A DNA stretch of 12,615 bases from UBA4722 sp041690995 (GTDB taxonomy: Bacteria > Pseudomonadota > Gammaproteobacteria > DSM-16500). A program made the position numbers and the translations under genes. Positions 12,529 through 12,615 of this stretch are shown here, piece after piece. Within the stretch, counting starts at the first letter, position 1. Every line of letters starts with the position of its first letter. Below the pieces are notes generated by a model. That model saw only the letters and a program-made list of their open reading frames with translations. It made no database searches and was not told where the DNA came from. The stretch covers positions 1 to 12,615 of the forward strand of contig JBEPVM010000047.1 in the NCBI GenBank assembly GCA_041690995.1. Reading direction: 5' to 3'.

Positions 12529-12552
12529 CCTGAGTGATCACCCAGGTTTTTT
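12529..12552 (+). terminator. Rho-independent terminator of the paralog cluster
   Basis: CCTGAGTGATCACCCAGG is a near-perfect palindrome (one A-C mismatch) followed directly by TTTTTT (12547-12552). It starts 30 bp after the paralog 3 stop codon. This is the best intrinsic terminator in the window. Confidence 0.75.
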
Positions 12553-12571
12553 GCCCCCGCAACGTAATAGG

Positions 12572-12605
12572 TCAGCCCCTATGCCATAAGAAGCAAGCGG
12601 GCTGA
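12572..12605 (+). terminator. Possible second hairpin after the cluster
   Basis: TCAGCCC (12572-12578) pairs with GGGCTGA (12599-12605) across a 20-base loop, followed by a T-rich TGTTTGTTTT at the window edge. It may be a backup terminator or may belong to the next locus. Confidence 0.35.
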
Positions 12606-12615
12606 TGTTTGTTTT

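Overview
The window (12.6 kb, AT-rich) looks like chromosome from a gammaproteobacterium, and most resembles an intracellular or protist-associated lineage of the Legionellales/Coxiellaceae type. That placement is inference: it rests on gammaproteobacterial housekeeping genes (PpiD-like, SbcB, AsmA, a tRNA-Gly close to E. coli glyU), a J-domain protein of otherwise unknown sequence, and many small non-coding inserted elements. No phage, conjugation, CRISPR or rRNA genes are visible.

Layout. 1-57: edge copy of a repeat that recurs at 7387-7590. 79-1518 (+): PpiD-like periplasmic chaperone that appears to lack the parvulin domain. 1519-1989: no gene; holds a 208-bp MITE-like element with 15-bp terminal inverted repeats and a 10-bp target duplication. 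1990-2991 (+): Rpn-family nuclease, with a plausible in-frame internal gene for its C-terminal 85 residues. 3090-3417: a second, heavily structured MITE-like element between convergent genes; it carries a 9-bp target duplication and has replaced the last codons of sbcB. 3406-4809 (-): exonuclease I. 4988-7381 (+): 797-aa J-domain protein with a repeat-built coiled coil and a C-terminal membrane region. 7387-7590: 204-bp element with two identical 72-bp inverted arms. 7652-7725 (+): tRNA-Gly(CCC). 7746-9614 (+): AsmA. 9672-12499 (+): three tandem paralogous hydrophobic proteins of unknown family, closed by a terminator.

Working together. PpiD and AsmA are both envelope-biogenesis proteins but are not in one operon here. 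Rpn and SbcB are both DNA-acting nucleases but are convergent. The parts hardest to explain with known families are the three-paralog membrane cluster and the J-domain protein. The clearest testable mechanism is the Rpn gene-within-gene arrangement. The region has taken at least two, probably three, small-element insertions, each in or next to a gene end.
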